Origin: Dentipellis sp. KUC8613
Lineage: Eukaryota; Basidiomycota; Agaricomycetes; Russulales; Hericiaceae
Assembly: GCA_002286715.1 (NCBI GenBank)
Contig: NSJX01000011.1
Span: 690,106-754,105 of the forward strand
DNA: 64,000 nt
Direction of reading: 5' to 3'
Shown here: positions 38,564 to 49,299 of the stretch, one piece after another
Position numbering within the stretch: position 1 is the stretch's first letter
Layout: every line of letters starts with the position of its first letter
The notes under the pieces: model-generated
What the model saw: only the letters and a program-made list of their open reading frames with translations
Told to the model about the DNA's origin: nothing
Databases searched by the model: none
Program-made: the position numbers and the translations under genes

Positions 38564-39172
38564 CTAGTTCAGCGCGACCTCGACGATGCGTGCGAGCTGG
38601 ACGAGCGCCAAGTTCGACTGGTAGATGTTGTTCGTGCCGGAGTTGACGATAATGCCCGCGTTGATGACGGCGGGGTCGTCGATGACGGGCGCGGCGGAGC
38701 TGGTGGGCGCGGCGCTGCTCGTCGACTGCGAAGTGCTCGTGGGCTTGCTGCTCGTCGTCGGGGGCGCGGAGCTCGTCGTGGGCGGCGGCGTCGAGGAGGT
38801 CGTGCTGTGCTTGGACGACGTCGTCGGAGGGGGAGGCGGGGGCGTCGACGAGGTGGTCGTGTGCGTCGTGGTGGGCGGGGGCGGGGGCGGCTTCGAGGTT
38901 GTCGGCTTGGGGGCGGGCTCGCCCGATCCGAACTCCCAGGACCCAGTCAGGACGCCGACGGACTCGGAGGCAAAGAATTTGAAGAGTCCCTCGGAGAGGT
39001 CAAGACCGCCGAACGGGCATCCGGGGCACTGCGGGTGGAATGGTGAGCACGATGGCAACGCGACAGTAGGGGTAAGGAGAGACTATACCTCGTCGACAAT
39101 CGATGCCTGAGTGGACTTGCCATTTGCGGAGATGGTGATGGACTCGAAGCAGTGAGAGCCTCCATCGTATTG
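38564..39172 (-). pseudogene. 5'-truncated secreted double-psi beta-barrel protein (paralogue of 16242-17360)
   Basis: Two 3' exons are intact (39172-39089, 39028-38564): QYDGGSHCFESITISANGKS.., then CPGCPFGGLDLSEGLFKFFA and SVGVLTGSWEF, a Pro/Thr/Ser linker and a tail ending LARIVEVALN. They align with exons 4 and 5 of the intact copy, including the intron position. A good acceptor (GGCTTGCAG) precedes the first exon. The expected upstream exons with signal peptide, YDVGLGACG and IVAL motifs are not found within the following 8.4 kb, where sequence composition changes abruptly. Either the 5' half was lost or replaced, or it sits behind a giant or unrecognised intron. I call it a probable pseudogene; expression cannot be excluded. 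Confidence 0.65.
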
Positions 39173-42100
39173 CTGCAAGCCAAGAATGAGACAAGAGAAA
39201 GTAGAGCAAACGAGGCAGAGCCAACAGTACAAAACAGCCCAGACCGACCAGCGAAAAGCAAGAACGGAGAGCTCAAAGCAAAGGAAAGACTCAAAGAGCA
39301 CACAAGAAGTCACCACACGCAACGGACACGCCACAAGCACCAAGGCCACCACAACAGAACGAGAAACGCCAAAGGCCGAAGCGCAAGGCAAACGGCGACA
39401 CGAAACAGCCCTCAAACGAGCTCACTCAACAGGGCAGAAGCCCAGGGCCACGACCAGCGAACCCGCACAAGCCCGAAGCCCCCGAAGCAAACAACGACAA
39501 CACGAGAAAAAGCACAACAGAAAGACACGCCAATGCGCGCACTGGGAAAAAAAGACAGTAAAGACAATACACGAGGAGAAGAACACCAAGGAGTGAATAA
39601 AAAACAAAAGAACCCACCGCAAAGCCCCGCAAACAAAAAAAAGACACCGAAACCGCACAAACCACAAACCAGAGCAAACCACAAACCACCAGAAACGCGC
39701 GAATCCAAAACAACACCGCACAGGCGAAGAACGCAAAAATCAAGGCAACGAGCCGGAGCCGAGAAAAAAAGAGGCGGTCAGCCAACGCCCCCAGACGTAA
39801 CCACATCCCTCCTAGAGATCAACACACGACACAGCACCTCAACTCCACGACCCGCAGCCGGAACCAGAGCACAAAGAAAAAATTAATCCAGACGACAAAC
39901 GACGAGGGGAGCAAAGCAACACCCCACAACCGAAACACGAATGGACAAAAATCAGAACACCACCACGCGACGCACACACAAAAAAACCACACACGCCAAC
40001 ATAAACAAAAAAAGCACCTCCATCACACCGATCCCAATGCCAAAACACAGAAACAAAAGCAGGCTCACAAAACTGCCCAAAAAAACAACAAACCACCCGG
40101 AACGGGACCAAAAGGTCCCAAACAAACTGACAACCCAGGGGAAAACAGACAAGCCACACCAGAGACACCGAAGCCCTCACAACCTTCGGCCCACCGCACA
40201 CGACCAAAGCAGGGCCTGACACGAGCCCGAAGAACCCGGCCGACAGCGAAAAAAACCTCCCGACGACCACACCAAGACCAGAGAACCCGCAGCGGACCAC
40301 AAAACGCTAACAAGCCCCACAGGAACATCCCACGGACAGAACAAGAACGGGAAGGACTGTGAACACCTACAGCAACGAAGAAATAGTACTACAGCAGCCC
40401 GAAGAAGCAGCGACAACAACAAAAAAACAAGGAAAAACCACCCCACCACGAAAAACGCAAAACAGAGGAGACACGCACGCTCCCCACCCACCAACGAAGA
40501 CCCCCACCAGCGTGACAGACAAAAAAATCGAAACGAAACACAAAAAACAACAACAGCCCCGCCACAACAACGACAAGCTCGCACAAAATGGCAGACAGAC
40601 GGACCGCAACATGTAGTTACCTTCCACCCCCTCCGAGACCAGCCAGCCTACCAAGCCCGGAAGCCGACGACTCCAGGCTCCGACAAGAACGGCAGCCACA
40701 AGACGCTGCAAATGAACCGAAACCAACAAACCCAAATGACCCCCGAAGATCAGCCGACAAAGCACCATGAGCGAGACACAGAAACAGAGACCGCATGAAA
40801 ACCACAAAATCCCAAAACCCCAAAACCATGGGTGGACAAACAAAAAAAAACACATCTCCCACACAAAAAGCAAACAGCCAGACAACAAACGCCACAACCA
40901 AGAAAACCGCAAGCAACAGCACAAGACGCAACGAACGGCACCAACCTACCGCCCCAACACAACCCATGAAACCGAACGACACCCGCACCACACCGCGCGC
41001 AACAACCAAGCAAGAGGAAAAGAACCATACCAAACCAGAACACAAGTGCGGCACGGGGGGGAAGAAAAAACGCAGCGCAAACCAGCCACCGACAATAGCC
41101 GGACACAGCAGAAGTGCACAGAAGCCTGCGGTCAGTCAACCAGTCCCACGAGGACAGAAGGAGGCACGCAGAGCAGACCAGGCCCGAACCAAAACGCGCA
41201 CAGCAGACTGAAACAATATAAACTCCGCCATTCAATCGAGAAGAGAAAAAACGCAAAGCCACGACAACAGTCCCTCCCGAGAGAAAGAGCGGCACAAGCA
41301 AAACGAAAGCGACAAACCCAGCGACAAAACTCGAGAAGCATGGGCCAGACCAAGACAATTCCCAACACAGCCCGAGCATCCACAAGCGCGCTAAGAAACT
41401 GCGCAAAATCTCAAAAACCGAAACGTCTAACACAGCACAGCAGAAACAAATCCATGGAACACGCACCACCACACAGAGGACACACAAACCAAAACCCCAA
41501 GATCGATCCCGAAACACGACATACGAACCGACCACGCCATCACAAGAAGCCAGGGATGCAAAAAAGAAGTCAGAGCGTGAACCACAAACGAAATCCAGGG
41601 GAACCCCGAGGCGAAGTCAACTGAAAAAGAAAACGACACCGACGAAGAAAAAAACGAAATACACAAAAGCAGAAAACAGCCCCAAAAAGCACAGAGACCT
41701 CAACACGATAAAGAATAGCTAGGGACGAAGAAGACTCAGTCAGGTACACAACACGGGAAAAAGAAAAGAAGACGAAGGATGAGGGCTGTCGAACAGACCA
41801 ACACGGCACTAACCGGAACGGCGAGACATCGCCCCCGCAACCCGCAACGCCGACTCAAAGCCACACCCCCGACGACGCCCGGCAACATCAACATCCATCC
41901 CCCCAAACTCATCACCACAACTAATCCCAGACCCCCACAACAACCACAACAACCGCACATACAAAATCAACACCACAGACACAACGCCAACCCCACACCA
42001 ACCACATCACCGCCCAACCCACACCAACACGCCCCCAAACCCGGCCTCCACAACCCCACCAAGACCACTCCCACCAAAACCCACAAAACCCACCAGAACA

Positions 42101-45100
42101 AAAGCAACCCCCGCAAGCAGACGCAAATTCATCGCCCCCAACGTCAGCACCAAACCCGGGAAGCTCTCAACCACGAACGCCGGCACGCCCGGGATCACCC
42201 GAGCCCGCGCATGCGGATACACACGCCAGACGCCCAGGACCAACAGCCACGCCACGGAAAACAACGAAAACTCAAGGTGCAAGAGCGACCAAACCGCGGA
42301 AGCCAGCGGCTCCCGAGACCCGACCTCCGCCCACCACGCCCCCCAGAAGCACACACACGCAACCTAAACGGGCCCAGAGATACCACACGCGCCGCGCCCG
42401 CAAAAGGATGACTCACCAAAACAGCCACGGGCGCCGCCCAGCAGGAGTGCGGGACCAGCCCGCAACGCCAAAACACCGGAGGCCAGAAATCACGAAGGGT
42501 GAAAAGCATGAAAAAAGTCAAGGACGCACCGAAAAGGGCCAGAGCCCCCACAGCGAACAACGCGCCCGCGACGAGCACAACAAAGACGAGCTGCGACAGC
42601 AGCCAGAACCCGACGACCGCAACAGGCTCGAGCACGACGAGACCAGCGACGACAGCAGAAACAAGAGAGACAAGTACAGAACCGCCACCAGGGCGACCGC
42701 CAGAGAAAAATGCCGCAAAGGGAGATGACAACGAAGCAAGCGCATGGCAGAACAACCAACCTCAGATCAAAAAGAAGAAAGAAGGCAAGAAGAAGACAAG
42801 CATAGGGTGCTTCAGCGAGAGCAGCGACAGGCCGCATCCGCCGCGTACGGAGAAAGGGGCCAAAGCACCGCACAACCCCACGCAAGCAGCACAAAAACAA
42901 GAGGTACAAGAAGAACACCAGCACTTTGCGCCGAGCCGACACACGAACGCACGCACGGACGCGAGACGAAACAACAGCCCGGACAAGACACAAAAGAAAC
43001 GCTGAAAAGTACACGCGCCACCCAGGACCCAGAAGCCTCACCGGAGGGCCAGCACGAGGCACAAAACAAAACAACCCAGAAAAAGGTAAACAGAAAACGG
43101 AGGCACGACAACGAGATAAAAAGCAAAATAAGACAGGCAAACGCACGCAAACCCCCCGCCTAGAAACGCCAAGGACATAAAACCATATTAAGTCACAACC
43201 CAGCCAAGCACATCCGAGGAACCACAGAGACAAACACACACCCACCACACGCACGCCAAAAGCACAAGCACGCCCACCAACAACAGCGACTCAAAAACCA
43301 AGAGGGCACAAGGGGGCAAGCAAAGACGACCGCCGGGAAAGCGACCTTGAAGGCGGGAACCCAAAAAACCCAAACAACCACCAAATAATGGCCCACAACC
43401 CGCCTCACGACCCAGACCCAAAACAAGAGCCAGACGCCATGATGAAGGGACCCAACAAGCAACACCGACGGCCCGACGCAACATGACGACCGCAGACGCA
43501 CAGAACGAGACGCCCAGAGCCCCAGCGAACCGCGCCTCGCAACTACTAGGGCGCGCGCACAAAAAACACACGACGTAAACGCAAAAAGACCGACCACCAC
43601 CCCCGCGTCACGCAACACAACTCGATGCCCGGAGCCCGCAGACAAGCACACGAGCGAACAAAACCCCTCCACAACCCCACAGCCACCGACGAGCAAGGCC
43701 CCTCGAACCAAAAGCAACAGCAACGCCAACCACACAAGAGACCACACCAAAAACACCCAACACCACATCCAACGGCCAGCCAAGAAGCCAACACCCAACC
43801 CAAACCACCCCACCCACGCCCACACACAGCAGCCGCGCCGCAAAGCGCGCCGCAGACGAGACCACCCACGACCCACGCCGCACCACCACCGCGCCCCAGA
43901 CACCAGCAGGACACCACAACGACCGCAGCAACACAACGCACAACCAAACGTCCCACCCCCACTACCACCCCACCCCCCAAGAGAACCCCAAGCCCGACCA
44001 CAGCCACACCGCACACCCAGGCCGCACCCAACACCCCAACGGCAGCGCCCACGCACCAGCCAGGACGAACGGCGAACAAACCAACCCCCCCCAGTCCAAC
44101 CAGACGACATAGATCCAACAACCCCACCACAAGAACCGCCGACGGACCGGCCCAACCATGAACCAGCAGAACCGAAAGATCACCCGCGCGCTACATAAAA
44201 AACGCAACCGCCAAAAAGAACCCCGCCTCAGACACAACGCCCACCACAAGCAGACACGCCGTCGCCAACAGCCGCAAGACCCGGAACGCCACAAAGCACC
44301 CAGAGAACAAAAACGCCGAAACCGTGCACGCCCAACGGAAAACAGACATTGGACGCGGAACAGGACGGGTTCTACCAGCAACACAGAAAAAAAATAAACA
44401 CGATCAACACCACAACCGACAAGAAGACCAATAAGCAGGACACCAAGAATGACCGGCCGCACAACGCTCCTAGAAACCGCAAGGCCCGCTGCCGCCAACG
44501 GCGAAACAGCACACCACACCCCAAACCCCACCGGCACCGCCGCCGCCAACCCACACACCACATCGGAACACCGCCACAACTCCAAAAACGCCGCCCCACC
44601 CCCCCAGAGCAAAAAACCCACGCCCACCAGTCACCCCACACAATACACAAAAACGCGCGAGAACCTCAGCCCCGCACACGCACACACCCAACACCCCCCA
44701 AACCTGAAAAACAAAACCGCACCGCCGCACAACGGAATAAACCAGACCAACGCCAGCGCAAACCCGGACAAGCAAAAAACCAAAACAAAAGCATCGACCA
44801 CCGGAGCAACCAAGGCGGCGCGAACAAACAAACACAGCAGCGACGCTGCCCCGAACCAGACACGCCCCACGACGCCACCACCACACAGCCCCGCAGCATC
44901 GCCGGCCAAAACGGACCATAGCGACAACCCGCCCAGCCCACCGCACACAACAACCGCGCCCACCCGCCAAGAAACCCACAAGACCCCGATCCAAACTGCA
45001 CCAAGCACCCCGAACCCCACGACGAAAAGCAAACGCCAGCGCAGAGAAATCTCAACACCCCCCCCGACCGCCACGCTCCAGACGTACGCGCACAGCCCCG

Positions 45101-47553
45101 GCACATCGCGCACCACCGCACGCACGCAAGACGACACACAAAAAAACGGCAACGACCCACCCGCGAAAGCAACAAGGGAAGCAGGGACAACGCACAATGA
45201 AGCCCGGGAGCAAGAAGAGAGGAGACGTAGTGAGAGAAGGCCGATAGGAAAGCGGCAGGAGAAGGAATCTATGAACGGCACCAGCCGCGAGGACAAGAAG
45301 GGCAAGCAGACATAGGGGGAAGACGAGGCGAATGCGATGTATGGCAATAAAGCTCCAGACCACACAGGAAGGACGAAACCGCGGTAGAAAAGAAGAACAT
45401 GGACTGACACAGCAGACCCGGAAGAAAAAACGTTCCAATTCGCATGGACACCGGCAAACCACCGCAAAAAGGCGCGACACAAAGTCGACAATAGTCCACA
45501 CAACTCAAGCCCTCATTCACTCCCAAGGAAAATCTACCCCAAAACTACCCGAACCGACCCCACAGCATAACCACAAGAGGCAACGCAACCCTAGAAAAAC
45601 AACACCCAAACCAAAAAAAACGTCCACCAACCATACCTCCCCAACGGCCAACCAGGCGTCAACCACAACGCCAACTCCGGCAACCGAAGCCCACACATCC
45701 AACCCAACCAGCAAACACCACACAAGAACCCCCACCCCCACGCACATGCGAAACAAAATACCTCCAAAACGCCACCAACACACCACCCACCCAAGCCCCC
45801 AAAGCACGCACCGCCTACCACCCGTCAAACACACCCGCAACGACGTACGCCCGCGCCACCCAGACGCCCCGGAGCACCCCGGCCGACACGCCCCCCACGC
45901 GCGGGGACGACCACCAGGTCATCCGCGGCGCCACGACGAGCAGGCAAGACAACCCCGCGTCCCCCGCGAGCACCCCCGACACGAGACCAAAGAACGTCGC
46001 AATCACATCAGGCATCCAGACTGCCACTCCCGACAAAAAGGGCACCCACACCCAGAACCAGAAGAACAACACGGCGACACAGTACACCACCCACAACCCA
46101 ACCGACCACACGCACAAAGCATCAAACCCACCATTGCAACCCCCACCGCCGGAACCAACCCGCAAACAACATCCACCACAAACCCAACACCCCCCTACCC
46201 GACAACCCCACACACAGCCCTGCCACCAAGAAGCAACGCCTCCAAAAACACACCAACCAAGAACCCATGCACGCCAGCCAGCCCAACCACGGCCAACAAC
46301 GCACGCTCGACGCCATCAACCCCGGAAACCACGAAGCCGCCGACCAAGCTGCCAACATCGGGAACGCAAAAACCAACCCCGCCACGCCCGCCACAGGCGC
46401 GCACCCCGAGCCCACTACAACCGAACAGACCGAACCCAGAGCGACCGAGGCAACCCCAGCCGCCGCCGCGACCGACGCCCAACACAAGCACAAAGACGAA
46501 GGACCCCGCCGCCTCAACGACAACCCCGACAAAAACAACCCCCAGCACACCAACAAGAACAACATACACGCAAACCAAAACAACCACACACGCAAAAACT
46601 CCAGCCACAACGCGACCTGCCAAAAGCTCCACAACACGGCCACAAGAGCCCACCCCCCCGCCAACGCCGCAAACAACCCCGGCGCCGACAACACCACCAC
46701 CCCCCCCACGCCGACGAGCCACGCCAACGACGCAACCGCCACGCCCTACGGCACGCACCCGAAGTTCGCGACGAACCACGTGAGCCCCGCGAAGACAACG
46801 CGCCCATCGAGCCCGACCGCGCCAAACAGGACCACCGCGAAGACCGCAGGGTCTGAGCCCACAACGCAGACGAGCCCGCCTCGAACACCGTAGAACCACG
46901 ACACTCGCCCGCAAAGCACCGCAACAGCACGAGCGAGTCCAAAGAGACGGAGGCCGACCCGACCAACGGCCACATGGCGCTCGCCCACCACACCGGCGCC
47001 GGGAACACCCGGACCAGCCGCAGCGACGAACGCGCACCCCACAGGCCATGAGCATCCCGCAGGGGAAACAAACCACAGGACGACCAGAGAAAGACAAGAG
47101 TCACGACGGATACTGGAAGGAAAGGGATACGCGAACGAAAGGCGCAGGGGACCAGAGAAGAAGAAGCCAAGACACCTCGACGTCAACAATCACAAAAAAG
47201 AGAGCAGAAACAGCAAATGGCACACACTACCACTCCAACAACGACCCCACACGACCACTACATGAAACCCACGTCGCAGGAGCTATAAAACCAGACAGTT
47301 GCCTACCGACACAACCGCACCCCAACGACGACCCACCCGAAGGCAAAAGGGCGAAAACTTGCCACCGTCTGTGTAGATACACCAAGGCACAAAACCTAAA
47401 GCCAATCAGCCAAAAACGGCCAGCCCACTAAAAAACATCAAAAACATCACAAGCCCATAGGTCCCGCTGGACGCAGCAGGTACGCAAGCGCATCAGCAAC
47501 AACAAACCAGCACCCAACCAGAACAACCGCCAGCAGCACTACAACAGAAAACA
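39173..47553. other. 8.4 kb T-depleted (A/C-rich on +, G/T-rich on -) block
   Basis: Nearly the whole stretch lacks T on the + strand; for example 43921-43980 has two T and 44521-44580 has one. The change begins within a few tens of bases of the exon at 39172 and ends at the U6 terminator. Because stop codons need T on + and A on -, long frames occur on both strands and are not evidence of genes by themselves. Even so, parts of the - strand read like GC-rich fungal coding sequence with repeated membrane segments: VGSDPAVFAVVLFGAVGL near 46.85 kb, WMPDVIATFFGLVSGVLA near 45.99 kb, VPGLCAYVWSVAV near 45.09 kb, WVPAFKVAFPAVVFA near 43.35 kb and VIPGVPAFVVESFPGLVL near 42.17 kb. The part at 45180-45420 is A/G-rich instead. 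No terminal repeats were found. Confidence 0.7.
42007..42755 (-). CDS. putative multi-pass membrane protein gene (partial or decayed) in the G/T-rich strand
   Basis: Two hydrophobic frames are joined in phase by a textbook 53-nt intron (42416-42364, donor GTGAGT, acceptor CGTTTAG). Exon 1 (to 42417) encodes LVVLEPVAVVGFWLLSQLVF and LFGASLTFFMLF, then FWPPVFWRC. Exon 2 (42363-42007) encodes VWSLLHLEFSLFSVAWLLVL, then WRVYPHARARVIPGVPAF and MNLRLLAGVAFVLVGFVG before a stop. About four membrane segments are suggested. The 5' end is not resolved; the first usable ATG (about 42745) is in another frame. I do not recognise the family. A G/T-rich strand inflates hydrophobicity, so this call rests mainly on the intron. 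Confidence 0.35.
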
Positions 47554-47569
47554 GAAAAAAAAAAAAAAA
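47554..47569 (-). terminator. Pol III T-run terminator of U6
   Basis: A run of T on the - strand (A15 or so on +) directly after the U6 3' end, separated from it by TTTA. Confidence 0.75.
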
Positions 47570-47630
47570 TAAATATTGAGACCCGTAGGTCTACCACTCT
47601 GGGAAAGCGTGTCATCCTTGTGCAGGGGCC

Positions 47631-47661
<31 letters not shown>

Positions 47662-47685
47662 TTCGTATGTCACCCCGAAGGGGAC
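47570..47685 (-). ncRNA. U6: U6 spliceosomal snRNA
   Basis: Catalytic core RNA of the spliceosome. The - strand shows the invariant blocks ATTGGAACGATACAGAGAAG (ACAGAGA box), GATTAGCATGGCCCCTGC (AGC triad region) and ACAAGGATGACACGC. They are preceded by a 5' stem-loop GTCCCCTTCGGGGTGAC and followed by TTTCCCAGAG and a hairpin AGACCTACGGGTCT before the T-run. The core is uninterrupted, so it lacks the mRNA-type introns known in some basidiomycete and fission-yeast U6 genes. Ends are placed from the stem-loop and the T-run and may be off by a few bases. It is divergent from the PDCD5 gene, about 200 bases away. Confidence 0.93.
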
Positions 47686-47894
47686 AAATGTTGTTGCCGG
47701 ATTCGGAAGGCAGCGGACGCACTTCTGCATTTTGTTTGGGCGGCGGGTGTCACCACGTGCCTCTGCCCGCGCCTGCAGACTCTGAGACTCTCCACCATCT
47801 CACCTACCTATTCATTCTCGACTTCCTCGTTCTATCGAGTAGCACCAATACCACGGGCATCGGACCACTTCATAGCAACCTACCCTAACCTATA

Positions 47895-48500
47895 ATGGCC
47901 GATCCAGAGCTTGCCGCCCTCCGCGCCGCCCGTCTTAACCAGCTGCAGCAGAGCGCTCCCGGCGGTGGGTCGGGCGAAGGGGCGGGCGACGAGCAGGCTA
48001 GACAGCAGCAGCAGCAGTCGGAAGAGCAGATGCGCAGAGACCTGCTCGCGACGGTGCTCGATACGGCCGCTCGGGAACGACGTGCGTGCATCCATCTACT
48101 CTGTTCGTAACTTTGCTGCTCACGGCGGGATTTGATCTGCATACGTTGGTATTGGTGTGGTAGTCGCGCGCATTTCGCTCGTCTCGCCGGACCGATCGCG
48201 ACAGATTGAGTCGATCCTGCTAAGGATGGCGCAGACGGGCCAGTTGCGAGGGCGGGTTAGTGAGGCGCAGTTGATTGAGCTGCTGGAGCAGGTGCGTAGA
48301 TGTTACTTCATTGGGACTTCTACTCGGTGTTGAGCTGAGGTCAACTGTAGGCGGAAGAAGCGCAGTCGAAGACGGCGAAGAAGGGCGCGATAGTGGTGAG
48401 TCCAGCCTGATATGGATTCAGTCTTCAAGGTTGGTCTGACGGCGTACGCCCGCAGTACCAGAGACGAGAGCTGGACGACGACGACGACTTCGATATCTGA
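47895..48500 (+). CDS. PDCD5 family DNA-binding protein
   Basis: PDCD5/TFAR19 proteins are small helical nuclear and cytosolic proteins linked in animals to apoptosis and to CCT/tubulin folding. Four exons (47895-48081, 48164-48291, 48351-48395, 48456-48500) give 134 residues, the normal size. The family order is clear: MADPELAALRAARLNQLQ, a Gln-rich stretch (QARQQQQQSEEQM), RRDLLATVLDTAARERLARI, SLVSPDRSRQIESILLRMAQ, GQLRGRVSEAQLIELLEQ and the acidic end RRELDDDDDFDI. All splice phases agree. Confidence 0.94.
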
Positions 48501-49299
48501 TGGTCAAGGAAGTTCATTCACTGATGTATTTTGATCCACTCTGTAGCACATTCTTTCTTGCTATTACGACGTGCACGCGCCGCAGTGTGCACCCATACCT
48601 CCTGTCGCCAACCCACGCGAGCATTCCTAATCGATGAGCGAGGAACTTCAGGATGGTGTTGACAGTATCGTGCATCGCAGGTTGTCCTCGTCGATCGATA
48701 CGATGTAAAGGTGATCTTCTGAAGCCCGGATGGCGGTGTGACCAGTACTGCTCTTCGCGCGCCTCACTGCGCAGACGCTGGACTTGCAACCTCGAAGAGC
48801 CCCGTGTTTCACGAGACTCAAATTAAATTCGAAAGCTGCTCGTCTGTAAGCATACTTGCTGCATAAATGATCCGGCGACAAACTACACCGCGCTTTCTCG
48901 CTTGTACTCGCAACTTCCAGAAACGCGTCTAAGCGCGCCTTATAGTTAGCATCACGTGAACAACTAGCTCAAGGTGCCACGCCGACTACACGCCGTCGCC
49001 AATGAGAATGATCCTTGCAGTGTGGTCAGCTGTTGTTGGGGAATGCAGACTATATGTGTGAAAAAGTGTGAAGAGAGCTTGAACCAGGAGAGGGAACAAA
49101 GGAAAGCAAAGGGTGGCAGAAATCCGCGGGGTGGCCGAGGGCGCTGTGCACCGGATCGTGGGAAGAAAAGCTTGCGCTGGTCTGCCTCATTGTCGCGTCG
49201 CTCGTCGCCCTTTGTCGCTGTTCTCTTGTTCTGTCCCGCCCATATATCCCGCCCCCCGCCTCTACCGATTCCCATCTAGCGCCCGCTGCAAATTATACC
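48501..49299. other. intergenic region
   Basis: About 800 bases upstream of the NOT4 start. Short unsupported frames only; C/T-rich tracts at 49180-49260 precede the start codon. Confidence 0.5.

Noticed and set aside
45332..46783. 483-residue + frame rich in Thr, Pro and Asn
   Set aside because: Caused by T depletion on the + strand; no domain, no introns, low complexity throughout.
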